From assembly GCA_019242385.1 (NCBI GenBank), contig JAFAVO010000068.1, forward strand, positions 1 through 10,435: a DNA stretch of 10,435 nt. Reading direction: 5' to 3'. Shown in pieces: positions 1 to 5,893 of the stretch (positions are counted from its first letter, which is position 1; each line of letters starts with the position of its first letter). This stretch comes from Gammaproteobacteria bacterium. Lineage in GTDB: Bacteria > Pseudomonadota > Gammaproteobacteria > Steroidobacterales > Steroidobacteraceae. The translations under genes and the position numbers were made by a program. The notes below the pieces were generated by a model. The model was not told the DNA's origin. It made no database searches and saw nothing but the letters and a program-made list of their open reading frames with translations.

Positions 1-1389
1 AACGTGGAGAACCGTACGCTGCTCGCCGCCTGCAAGGACTTTCATCTGGTGCGCTTTCACAACTGCCCCGAGTTCGTGAGCACACCCGGCGAGGGCGTGC
101 TGGCCTTCGACGACCAGGGCATCATCACTGGAGCCAACCGCGCCGCCCTGAAGCTCCTTGGCGAGCGCGATCACGGATCACTGTGCGGCCAGCCGGTGGA
201 CCGGGTACTCGACACCAGTCTGGCGGTGCTGATGCGCCTCGCGGAGCACCGCGGTTATCTCGCCGAGCCGCTGGGTCCAAAGGCTGCGAGCCGCCGCTGG
301 TTCGCCAGCGTGCACGGCCGCGTGCAGCCGCGGCGCACTGCCGAGGTGGCACCGGCCAGCGTGCCCGCCAACGGCACTGCCGGCGGGCCCGCCCCGCGGG
401 GTGCGCTCGAATGCCTGTATTCGGCCGATCCGACCATGCGCCACAACGTCGAGGTGCTGCGGCGCGTGATCGACCGGGATATCTCGGTGCTGCTGCTCGG
501 CGAGACCGGAACCGGCAAGGGCTACTGTGCGCGCGCCATTCACAACGCCAGCAATCGTGCGGACAAGCCGTTCGTGACGGTCAACTGCGCCGCCATCCCC
601 GAGACGCTGATCGAGAGCGAGCTGTTCGGTCACAAGCCGGGCGCATTCACCGGCGCCACGCGCGAAGGTGGCATGGGCAGGATCGCGCAGGCGAACGGCG
701 GCACGCTGTTCCTGGATGAGATCGGCGACATGCCGGTAGCGCTGCAGGCGCGGCTGCTGAACGTGATCGAGGATCGCGAGGTCATGCCGCTCGGGGGCAA
801 CAAGGTCGTCAGTGTCGATGTGCGGGTGATCAGCGCCACCCAACACCACCCGCTCGACATGATCGCCAAGGGACAGTTCCGCGAGGATCTGTATTACCGC
901 CTCAATGGCATCACGGTGTGTCTGCCCTCGGTGCGCCAGCGCACCGATATCGCGGAGCTGATCCGCAAGCTGCTCAACAACGAGGCCGAGGGGGCGCAGC
1001 TCGAGATCGAGCCGGCACTGCTCGAGCGGCTGGTGCGCCACTCCTGGCCGGGCAACGTGCGGCAGCTGCGCAACGTGCTGCGCACCATGCTGGCGCTGCG
1101 CAGCTGCGACCGGCTGACGCTCGCCGACTTCAACGAGCGCTGGCTGGATGGCGGCGCGGCCGACACTGCGCACGCACCGGCCTCCGCACCAGAGGCCGAG
1201 TCCGGCAGCATGTTGAGCGAGGCGGAGCGCAACGCGCTGCGCCGCACCCTGGAGATGTGCGAGTGGAACGTCAGCGCCGCGGCGGCGCGGCTGCACATCA
1301 GTCGCCGGACCATCTACCGCAAACTTCATCGACACGGACTGCTGCGCCACGCCCACAACCTCGGGGCGGATCTGCAGCGCTCCGAATGA
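1..1389 (+). CDS. Sigma-54-dependent transcriptional activator, AcoR type (5' end outside window)
   Basis: Enhancer-binding activator that remodels sigma-54 RNA polymerase by ATP hydrolysis. Counting residues from the GTG at 4: a PAS-like segment lies at about 25-100, a Pro/Ala-rich linker at 105-135, the AAA+ domain at about 137-375 and a Fis-type helix-turn-helix at about 405-446. Visible motifs are Walker A GETGTGKG (166-173), the sigma-54 contact loop GAFTGA (213-218), Walker B LFLDEI (235-240), REDLYYRL (293-300) and WPGNVRQL (348-355). The first residues (ENRLL-like, then LVRFH) resemble the junction between the GAF and PAS domains of AcoR-type regulators. The GTG at 4 is therefore probably internal, and the N-terminal sensor domain lies left of the window. 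Gfa starts 55 bp downstream on the same strand, so alcohol or aldehyde oxidation genes are plausible targets. The inducer cannot be read from the sequence. Confidence 0.93.
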   Translation, partial: NVENRTLLAACKDFHLVRFHNCPEFVSTPGEGVLAFDDQGIITGANRAALKLLGERDHGSLCGQPVDRVLDTSLAVLMRLAEHRGYLAEPLGPKAASRRWFASVHGRVQPRRTAEVAPASVPANGTAGGPAPRGALECLYSADPTMRHNVEVLRRVIDRDISVLLLGETGTGKGYCARAIHNASNRADKPFVTVNCAAIPETLIESELFGHKPGAFTGATREGGMGRIAQANGGTLFLDEIGDMPVALQARLLNVIEDREVMPLGGNKVVSVDVRVISATQHHPLDMIAKGQFREDLYYRLNGITVCLPSVRQRTDIAELIRKLLNNEAEGAQLEIEPALLERLVRHSWPGNVRQLRNVLRTMLALRSCDRLTLADFNERWLDGGAADTAHAPASAPEAESGSMLSEAERNALRRTLEMCEWNVSAAAARLHISRRTIYRKLHRHGLLRHAHNLGADLQRSE

Positions 1390-1405
1390 GCTCCACCCGG
1401 AGCTC
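1388..1405 (+). other. Small hairpin overlapping the regulator stop codon
   Basis: GAGCTCC (1388-1394) and GGAGCTC (1399-1405) form a perfect 7-bp stem around the tetraloop ACCC. The left arm includes the last two bases of the regulator's TGA. No T-tract follows, so it is at best a weak terminator. It could also attenuate read-through into gfa or be chance in GC-rich DNA. Confidence 0.35.
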
Positions 1406-1444
1406 TAGACGTCGCGTACAACCCAGAGGCGAGGCAGGACTACG

Positions 1445-2014
1445 ATGGCAATCAAGATTCACCCGATGGTGGATGACGGAGTCAAGAAGGGCACGCCGGG
1501 CTTTGCCGGGGGCACGCTCACCTGCAAGTGCAGCAGCAACCCGGTGACCGTGCGGATCGGCTCGAACGTGGCGTTCAATCACGCCTGCGGCTGCACCAAG
1601 TGCTGGAAGCCGCAGGGCGCGCTGTTCTCCGTCGTCGGGGTCGCAGGGCGTGACAAGGTGTCCGTGACCGGCAACGGCAACAAGCTGAAGATCGTGGACG
1701 AGAAGGCTCCCATCCAGCGCTATGCCTGCACCGGCTGCGGGGTGCACATGTACGGCCGTATCGAGAACAAGGCGCACCCGTTCTACGGGTTCGACTTCTT
1801 CCACACCGAGCTGTCGAAGGATCAGGGGTGGGAGGAGCCGCGTTTTGCGGCCTTCGTGTCCTCGATCATCGAATCCGGCACCAAGCCCGAGCAGATGGCA
1901 GCCGTGCGTTCCCGGCTGAAGGAGCTCGGTCTCGAGCCCTACGACTGCCTATCCCCGGCGCTCATGGACCTCATCGCCACGCACACGGCAAAGGCCAAGG
2001 GCGTGCTCGCGTAG
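1445..2014 (+). CDS. gfa: S-(hydroxymethyl)glutathione synthase (glutathione-dependent formaldehyde-activating enzyme)
   Basis: Promotes condensation of formaldehyde with glutathione to S-(hydroxymethyl)glutathione, the substrate of the dehydrogenase encoded next; cytoplasmic. The 189-residue length matches Gfa proteins. The cysteine pattern of the zinc-binding Gfa fold is complete: C27 and C29 (TCKCSSNPV), C48, C50 and C53 (ACGCTKCWKP), and C95 and C98 (ACTGCGVHM). Conserved NVAFNHACGC and PFYGFDFFHTEL segments also fit. The ATG is preceded by AGGA at 1436-1439 with a 5-base spacer. The next gene is 88 bp downstream on the same strand, giving the gfa-adh pair known from methylotrophic proteobacteria such as Paracoccus. 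Some work questions whether Gfa is a true catalyst or a glutathione carrier; the sequence cannot decide this. Confidence 0.95.
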   Translation: MAIKIHPMVDDGVKKGTPGFAGGTLTCKCSSNPVTVRIGSNVAFNHACGCTKCWKPQGALFSVVGVAGRDKVSVTGNGNKLKIVDEKAPIQRYACTGCGVHMYGRIENKAHPFYGFDFFHTELSKDQGWEEPRFAAFVSSIIESGTKPEQMAAVRSRLKELGLEPYDCLSPALMDLIATHTAKAKGVLA

Positions 2015-2033
2015 CAGTGCCGGTGAACCAGAT

Positions 2034-2056
2034 AGCCCCGCGCTGATGGCGGGGCT
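2034..2056 (+). terminator. Terminator-like stem-loop between gfa and the formaldehyde dehydrogenase gene
   Basis: AGCCCCGC (2034-2041) and GCGGGGCT (2049-2056) form a perfect 8-bp GC-rich stem with a 7-base loop. It sits 19 bases after the gfa stop. The bases after it (CTGCTTCGG) are not a T-tract, so intrinsic termination should be weak. Partial termination or mRNA-end stabilisation between two functionally linked genes is plausible. Confidence 0.45.
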
Positions 2057-2086
2057 CTGCTTCGGAGTCGCAACCGCTTCCGAATG

Positions 2087-2093
2087 AGGAAGG
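2087..2093 (+). promoter_or_regulatory. Ribosome binding site of the formaldehyde dehydrogenase gene
   Basis: AGGAAGG lies nine bases before the ATG at 2103. It fixes this start, which also matches the usual N-terminus of the family. Confidence 0.7.
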
Positions 2094-2102
2094 CTGTCAG
2101 CC

Positions 2103-3212
2103 ATGAAAACACGTGCCGCCATTGCTCACGCCGCCGGCAAACCGCTGGAGATCGCTACCGTCGAGCTCGACGGCCCGAAAGCCGGCGAGGTGCTGGTGGA
2201 GCTGAAGGCCACCGGTATCTGTCACACGGATGAGTTCACCCGCTCGGGTGGCGATCCCGAAGGCCTGTTCCCTTCGATTCTCGGACACGAGGGCGCAGGG
2301 ATCGTGGTCGATGTGGGCCCGGGCGTCACCTCGGTGAAGAAGGGCGATCACGTCATCCCGCTCTACACGCCGGAGTGCCGGCAGTGCAAGAGCTGTCTGT
2401 CGCGCAAGACCAATCTGTGCACCGCCATCCGCGCGACCCAGGGGAAAGGCGTCATGCCCGATGGCACGAGCCGCTTTCACCTCGGCAAGGACATGATCTA
2501 CCACTACATGGGCTGCTCGACCTTCTCGAACTTCACGGTGCTGCCGGAGATCGCGGTGGCGAAGATCCGCGAGGACGCGCCCTTCGACAAGGTGTGCTAC
2601 ATCGGCTGCGGGGTCACCACCGGGATCGGCGCGGTGATCAACACCGCCAAGGTGGAGCCGGGCGCCAACGTCGTGGTGTTCGGTCTCGGCGGCATTGGCC
2701 TGAACGTGGTGCAGGGCGCACGCCTTGCGGGCGCCAACAAGATCGTCGGCGTCGATCTCAATCCGGGTCGCAAGGCGCTCGGTGAGCGCTTCGGCATGAC
2801 GCACTTCGTCAATCCCAAGGAGGTCGAAGGAGACCTGGTGGCGCACCTCGTGAGCGTGACCGACGGTGGCGCGGACTACAGCTTCGAGTGCGTCGGCAAC
2901 GTCAACCTCATGCGCCAGGCGCTCGAGTGCTGCCATCGCGGCTGGGGCGTGTCGGTCATCATTGGCGTCGCCGGTGCGGGTCAGGAGATCAAGACACGGT
3001 CCTTCCAGCTGGTCACCGGCCGCGTGTGGAAGGGCACCGCATTCGGTGGCGCGCGCGGGCGCACCGATGTGCCGAAGATCGTCGACTGGTACATGGACAA
3101 GAAGATCCAGATCGACCCGCTCATCACACATACGATGCCGCTCGAGAAGATCAACGACGCATTCGATCTGATGCACGCCGGGACCTCGATCCGCAGCGTG
3201 GTCCTCTACTGA
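2103..3212 (+). CDS. frmA: S-(hydroxymethyl)glutathione dehydrogenase / class III alcohol dehydrogenase
   Basis: Zinc-dependent, NAD-linked oxidation of S-(hydroxymethyl)glutathione to S-formylglutathione; cytoplasmic. At 369 residues it has the usual class III length and looks complete. Catalytic zinc ligands are visible at C40 (TGICHTDEF), H62-E63 (GHEGAG) and C169 (IGCGVTTGIG). Structural zinc cysteines are C92, C95, C98 and C106. The Rossmann nucleotide site is GLGGIG at 194-199, with D218 (GVDLN) at the position that selects NAD over NADP. It follows gfa by 88 bp on the same strand, so the two probably act as one formaldehyde oxidation unit. The product needs S-formylglutathione hydrolase, which is not in the window. 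The same gene is called adhC, adhI, flhA or gd-faldh in other organisms. A generic medium-chain alcohol dehydrogenase is less likely given the gfa neighbour and strong class III features. Confidence 0.96.
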   Translation: MKTRAAIAHAAGKPLEIATVELDGPKAGEVLVELKATGICHTDEFTRSGGDPEGLFPSILGHEGAGIVVDVGPGVTSVKKGDHVIPLYTPECRQCKSCLSRKTNLCTAIRATQGKGVMPDGTSRFHLGKDMIYHYMGCSTFSNFTVLPEIAVAKIREDAPFDKVCYIGCGVTTGIGAVINTAKVEPGANVVVFGLGGIGLNVVQGARLAGANKIVGVDLNPGRKALGERFGMTHFVNPKEVEGDLVAHLVSVTDGGADYSFECVGNVNLMRQALECCHRGWGVSVIIGVAGAGQEIKTRSFQLVTGRVWKGTAFGGARGRTDVPKIVDWYMDKKIQIDPLITHTMPLEKINDAFDLMHAGTSIRSVVLY

Positions 3213-3279
3213 TTTCCCTCGAGCTGACACCGCTGGCTTGAGCCGGTCCGACGTCCGGTCCTCACCGGCGGTGTTATCT

Positions 3280-3289
3280 TGTGCGCACA
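3280..3289. promoter_or_regulatory. 10-bp palindrome upstream of the beta-propeller gene
   Basis: TGTGCGCACA is a perfect palindrome centred about 27 bp before the propeller ATG. A protein-binding site is possible, but a 10-bp GC-rich palindrome may also occur by chance. No convincing sigma-70 or sigma-54 promoter could be placed in the 99-bp gap (3213-3311). Confidence 0.25.
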
Positions 3290-3300
3290 CCCGCGACACC

Positions 3301-3304
3301 GGAG
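3301..3304 (+). promoter_or_regulatory. Ribosome binding site deciding the propeller gene start
   Basis: GGAG lies seven bases before the ATG at 3312. It supports this ATG over an upstream in-frame GTG at 3279, which would add 11 residues in front of the signal peptide. Confidence 0.6.
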
Positions 3305-3311
3305 CCATTGC

Positions 3312-4652
3312 ATGAGCATCACACCTGCAGGCAGCGCTCGCTGCGCCCTTGCGCCCCTTGGCGTCCTCGCGGCGATGAGTCTGCTGCCGGGGTCGCTGGT
3401 TCCGGCGGCTGCCGCTGACCGGCTGTACGTCTCCGACGAGACCGGCGGCAACGTGGTCATCGTCGATCCGGAGCAGCAGCGCGTCGTGGCGCGTATCCCC
3501 GTCGGCAAGCGACCGCGGGGGATTCAGCTCTCCCCGGACCACCGCAAGGTGTACGTGGCGCTGTCGGGCAACCCCATCGGCGGCCCGAACGTGGATGAAT
3601 CCAAGTTGCCGCCCCCGGACCGCCGCTACGACGGGATCGGAGTGGTGGACCTGGCCTCGCAAAAGCTGACCGAGACCTATCAGAGTGGTGCGGACCCGGA
3701 GACTTTCGCGCTGTCACATGACGGCAAGACCCTGTACGTATCCAATGAGGATTCGGGGCAGATGTCTGCGGTCGATCTCACCACCGGCAAGGTGCGTGCC
3801 ACCGTCGCCGTGGGCGCGGAGCCGGAGGGTGTCGCGGTAAGCGCCGACGATCGCATCGTGTATGTGACCTGCGAGACCTCCAATAACATCTACGTGGTCG
3901 ACGCCCACGGCATGAAGGTGCTCGCGCAGATGCCCAGCGGTAAGCGACCGCGCGCGATTTACCTCGCCAGCCAGACCCGCCGTGGTTACGCCACCGACGA
4001 ATTTGCCGGGGCGTTGACGGTCTTCGACACGCAGGATTTCAAGGTCGTGGGCACGATCAACCTCGGTGATCCGGGACTCGTTCGGCCGATGGGCATCGCC
4101 TCGGCCGATGGCCGCACGCTGTATGTCACTACGGGTCGCTTCGGTGCGCTGCTCGGGGTCGATCCGCAGGCCGAAAAGGTCGTGCAGACCGTCGAGAAGG
4201 TCGGGCAGCGTCCCTGGGGCCTCGCTCTGAGCGGCGACGGATCCAAGGCCTATACGGCCAACGGTCCCTCGGGTGATGTATCGGTCATCGACCTGCGCTC
4301 GGGCCGCGTAGAGTCGCGCATCCAGGTGGGGGGAAGCCCCTGGGGCATCGTTGCGGCTCCATCGACGGCGGCGGTCGCAGACGGCAGGCATCAGGCGGCG
4401 CCGGAGGAGGGCATCTGGAAGGCGGTCGTGCCCCCGAGCGCAATGCACGGCGCGTTCGACGGTGATGACCCCATCGGTCTGGCCGCCGGAGTGAGGATCA
4501 AGGCCGACTGCTCGATCAACTGGGTGGATCCCGATACCGGGCAGTTGTACTGCTTCTCGAGCGCGACCTCGCTGGTGGTGTTTCTCGATGCGCCTCACGC
4601 CTACCTGGAGAGCGCACGCGCGCAGTGGCAGCGCCTCGGCGGCAGTGGGTGA
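3312..4652 (+). CDS. Exported seven-bladed YVTN beta-propeller protein (PQQ-catabolism-associated type) with C-terminal YHS-like domain
   Basis: Predicted 446-residue periplasmic protein; exact biochemical role unknown. A Sec-type signal peptide covers about residues 1-35 (hydrophobic core, then PAAAADR). Seven YVTN-type repeats fill about 36-349; each has an RLYVS/LYVSN-like strand, a VxVVD-like strand and a G-x-x-P-x-G turn, giving one closed propeller. Relatives known as PQQ-dependent catabolism-associated beta-propeller proteins sit in operons for PQQ-dependent alcohol oxidation and usually end after the propeller. Here a Pro/Ala linker (350-380) leads to an additional domain at about 388-441 with C400, W404, G410, YCFS (413-416), F424, L425 and P428. 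I read it as a divergent YHS domain, because YHS proteins have a similar Y-x-F-C-S strand and a terminal x-P-x-x-Y-L. The adjacent convergent gene carries the same domain. No PQQ dehydrogenase or ABC transporter gene is in the window, so the link to PQQ rests on family knowledge and the formaldehyde genes upstream. Confidence 0.88.
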   Translation: MSITPAGSARCALAPLGVLAAMSLLPGSLVPAAAADRLYVSDETGGNVVIVDPEQQRVVARIPVGKRPRGIQLSPDHRKVYVALSGNPIGGPNVDESKLPPPDRRYDGIGVVDLASQKLTETYQSGADPETFALSHDGKTLYVSNEDSGQMSAVDLTTGKVRATVAVGAEPEGVAVSADDRIVYVTCETSNNIYVVDAHGMKVLAQMPSGKRPRAIYLASQTRRGYATDEFAGALTVFDTQDFKVVGTINLGDPGLVRPMGIASADGRTLYVTTGRFGALLGVDPQAEKVVQTVEKVGQRPWGLALSGDGSKAYTANGPSGDVSVIDLRSGRVESRIQVGGSPWGIVAAPSTAAVADGRHQAAPEEGIWKAVVPPSAMHGAFDGDDPIGLAAGVRIKADCSINWVDPDTGQLYCFSSATSLVVFLDAPHAYLESARAQWQRLGGSG

Positions 4653-4655
4653 GAC

Positions 4656-5708
4656 TCAGGGGACGACGTGGGAGGTGCCGAGGTCCTTCCACTCGTAGCG
4701 CGGCACCTGCACCCACTGGCCGTTCTTGAGCTCCGGCACCTTGTGTACCCGGCTCTGCTCGACCGTCATCACCCCGTCCTTGTCCGTGATCCAGAAGTCG
4801 ACGTCGTAGATCTGGTCCTTGGTGCCGACCGCCCGAAAGTCGGTGCAGGCGAAGTAGTGCCCGTTGTCATCGAGCTGGCGCACGGGCTGGTGGGTGTCGA
4901 TGAACTGCAGGTCGAGCACCTTGCCGGTCTTGTCGTCCTTCAGCTGGAAGACGCCGTGGTTCTTGGCCTGCTGCGTGAGAACTCCGTGCTCGACGGCGGA
5001 CATCACTTCCCAACCGCGCTTGTTGGCCATGTGGCCCGGGTGCTCGGAGGCCGGGATCCACCACCACGGCACGGGTGAGCGCGCCGTCAGTACCCAGTTG
5101 CCATCGGCCTTGACCGGCTCCTTGTAGATGCGCGTCTCCTGGATCCGCAGCTGACCGTCAGCCGGCACCACCCAGAAATCGATCAGGTAGCGCCGGGCCG
5201 CATCGGCCTGATCGTGGAATTTCACGTCCGGGAAGAACCCGTAGCCATCGATGGTGCGTGTGAAGTCGACATCATCGAAGACGAGCTTCAGCTGCTCGCC
5301 GTTGAGCGGATCCTCGAGCGGGAACACGCCGTTGTTCGCCTTCACCTTCTCCTCGATGGTCTTCCTGACCAGCGACTCCGCGTCGCTGCTGGTGAACTCC
5401 TGCATCGCCTTCTCGGTGGACTCGACGCTGGCGGCGGCCACGAACTCGCGCGCCTTCTGCAGATTGCCGCTCGGGTCCTGGAGGAAGCTCTTCTTCGCAG
5501 CCTCGTTGCTGAAGCAGTAGGTCTTGCCGTCCTTGTCGGTCCAGGTGATGGCGCAGTTGGTTGCGACGTGCTGGCCCTGTGCCAGTCCTTCGACGCACTC
5601 GCCGCCGAATTGTGGGTTGGATACCGCCGGATCGGCCGCCATGGCGTACGCGAGCGGCAAGCTCAGGAGCACCCCCAGCATCAGCGCACGTCGCAGCAAC
5701 GACACCAT
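4656..5708 (-). CDS. Exported YHS-like protein with a duplicated ~83-residue C-terminal module; unknown function
   Basis: 350-residue predicted periplasmic protein that I cannot assign to a named family. Residues 1-25 are a clear Sec signal peptide (RR, hydrophobic core, AYAMA then ADP). A YHS-like domain spans about 38-90, with C52, W56, G61, YCFS (64-67), F75, L76 and P79. A likely helical linker (95-122) follows. Two related modules cover about 125-206 and 250-333. Both begin N-x-GVF, continue with an L-x-F/D strand, carry a DFW strand (177-179 and 304-306) and end K-x-P-x-x-x-x-G-x-W-V. A Trp/Pro-rich connector (PWWWIP, 214-219) joins them. The ATG at 5708 is chosen for the signal peptide and an AGGA nine bases upstream; the longer open frame beyond it lies in the intergenic region and inside the receptor gene. 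It is downstream of the TonB-dependent receptor on the same strand (185-bp gap) and converges on the propeller gene. Confidence 0.85.
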   Translation of the reverse strand: MVSLLRRALMLGVLLSLPLAYAMAADPAVSNPQFGGECVEGLAQGQHVATNCAITWTDKDGKTYCFSNEAAKKSFLQDPSGNLQKAREFVAAASVESTEKAMQEFTSSDAESLVRKTIEEKVKANNGVFPLEDPLNGEQLKLVFDDVDFTRTIDGYGFFPDVKFHDQADAARRYLIDFWVVPADGQLRIQETRIYKEPVKADGNWVLTARSPVPWWWIPASEHPGHMANKRGWEVMSAVEHGVLTQQAKNHGVFQLKDDKTGKVLDLQFIDTHQPVRQLDDNGHYFACTDFRAVGTKDQIYDVDFWITDKDGVMTVEQSRVHKVPELKNGQWVQVPRYEWKDLGTSHVVP

Positions 5709-5768
5709 GGCGCAGCATCCTACTCCCCCGGCGCGCGGGCTGCGCGCGCGGGACACGCGCTCGCGCCG

Positions 5769-5796
5769 GCGCACAGCTCGGACGCGAGCTGTGCGC
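5769..5796. repeat. Perfect 12-bp inverted repeat with tetraloop between receptor and YHS/repeat gene
   Basis: GCGCACAGCTCG (5769-5780) and its exact complement CGAGCTGTGCGC (5785-5796) flank the loop GACG. The stem is long for an intergenic region and lies 60 bp before the ATG of the YHS/repeat gene. No T-tract follows in either direction, so a standard intrinsic terminator is unlikely. It may be an mRNA-processing or stabilising hairpin, an attenuator or a protein-binding site. Confidence 0.6.
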
Positions 5797-5875
5797 GCCA
5801 CAGCCGGGCGATGGCGCCAGTCGCCCAACTCGCTGGGCCACGACTCGGCCGCCGGGCAGAGCGTCGACGATGGCG

Positions 5876-5893
5876 CCCGCGCCGCTGCGCGGG
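5876..5893 (-). terminator. GC-rich hairpin immediately after the receptor stop codon
   Basis: CCCGCG (5876-5881) and CGCGGG (5888-5893) form a 6-bp stem with a 6-base loop, abutting the receptor's TGA (5896-5894). It is not followed by T residues in the - strand direction. It is a weak terminator at most and might let the receptor transcript continue into the YHS/repeat gene. Confidence 0.3.

Noticed and set aside
2047..2061. Possible sigma-54 promoter before the dehydrogenase gene
   Set aside because: TGGC is present, but the GG and GC elements are nine rather than ten bases apart, and TGGC overlaps the right arm of a hairpin.
2097..3662. 521-codon open frame on the - strand across the dehydrogenase gene and the start of the propeller gene
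   Set aside because: It spans two recognised + strand genes and an intergenic region. Its translation is His/Arg/Asp/Ala-rich with no recognisable motif, a typical GC-rich antisense shadow.
5810..5877. Direct repeat GATGGCGCC at 5810-5818 and 5869-5877
   Set aside because: A 9-base GC-rich repeat is easily explained by base composition, and no further copies or spacing pattern support a site or array.
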